From Oscillatoria sp. FACHB-1406 (lineage in GTDB: Bacteria; Cyanobacteriota; Cyanobacteriia; Cyanobacteriales; Spirulinaceae), in assembly GCF_014698145.1 (NCBI RefSeq), contig NZ_JACJSM010000017.1, positions 1 to 64,000 of the forward strand: 64,000 bases of DNA, read 5' to 3'. Below are positions 63,998 through 64,000 of the stretch, piece by piece. A program made the translations under genes and the position numbers. The notes under the pieces are model-generated. The model was not told where the DNA came from. It did no database searches and saw only the letters and a program-made list of their open reading frames with translations. Position 1 is the first letter of the stretch. Each line of letters opens with the position of its first letter.

Positions 63998-64000
63998 AAC

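Overview
The window is cyanobacterial chromosome. The octamer GCGATCGC (HIP1) is scattered through almost every gene, and the gene set includes photosystem and pigment genes (psbI, isiA, heme oxygenase, a high-light-inducible protein), CP12, cyAbrB, a group 2 sigma factor and many small families known mainly from cyanobacteria (DUF3177, DUF3288, DUF2811, DUF3769, XisH/XisI). Base composition is intermediate. Dispersed palindromes and degenerate 'attgataattgacaatt' spacers suggest a filamentous or Oscillatoriales-type genome, but species cannot be named from the sequence alone.

Layout. 0-10.9 kb holds core metabolism: glyQ, an LpxB-related glycosyltransferase, transketolase, a DHNA-CoA thioesterase (phylloquinone), tRNA-Asn, CP12, two small conserved genes, heme oxygenase, cobyric acid synthase and a RNase D-type exonuclease. 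10.9-17.3 kb has a 66-bp tandem repeat, a DNA-binding/ATPase-like gene broken by one in-frame stop, an orphan antitoxin-like gene, a GT2-GtrA fusion and gcvP. 17.3-23.7 kb is the accessory stretch: two unrecognised genes (one a 12-cysteine secreted protein) in a HIP1-free patch, toxin-antitoxin genes and remnants, xisH-xisI, an SLH protein, a transglutaminase-like protein, at least four copies of a dispersed repeat, and a 222-bp MITE-like element. 23.7-34.4 kb holds a DUF3769/LptA-like outer-membrane protein, psbI (38 codons), tex, a DUF1400 hydrolase, a LEA-like helical repeat protein, a class A beta-lactamase-fold protein and an ABC exporter pair.

34.4-46.7 kb is regulatory and envelope: a group 2 sigma factor with DUF3288, an Hlip, a 33-residue-repeat protein, sdhB, cyAbrB, a CPBP protease, an SDR, murG, and several secreted proteins (NTF2-like, SH3-like, FecR). 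46.9-51.2 kb is a sulfate-uptake locus (sbpA, a NIL-domain gene, cysT, cysW, cysA) converging on a CHASE-domain histidine kinase. 53.5-64 kb holds an alpha/beta hydrolase divergent from isiA with two palindromes between them, a receiver protein, TerD, remA-gmk, an RqcH/NFACT gene, a TnpB remnant, metK, a TPR protein, a squalene/phytoene synthase-family gene and a small conserved gene at the window edge.

The strongest unusual signal is in the dispersed repeat. Two 139-bp copies (18814-18952 and 21600-21738) lie in the same orientation and are nearly identical in their left arms, yet their 41-nt cores are exact reverse complements of each other, each framed by short inverted repeats. No CRISPR array, rRNA or complete insertion sequence was seen.
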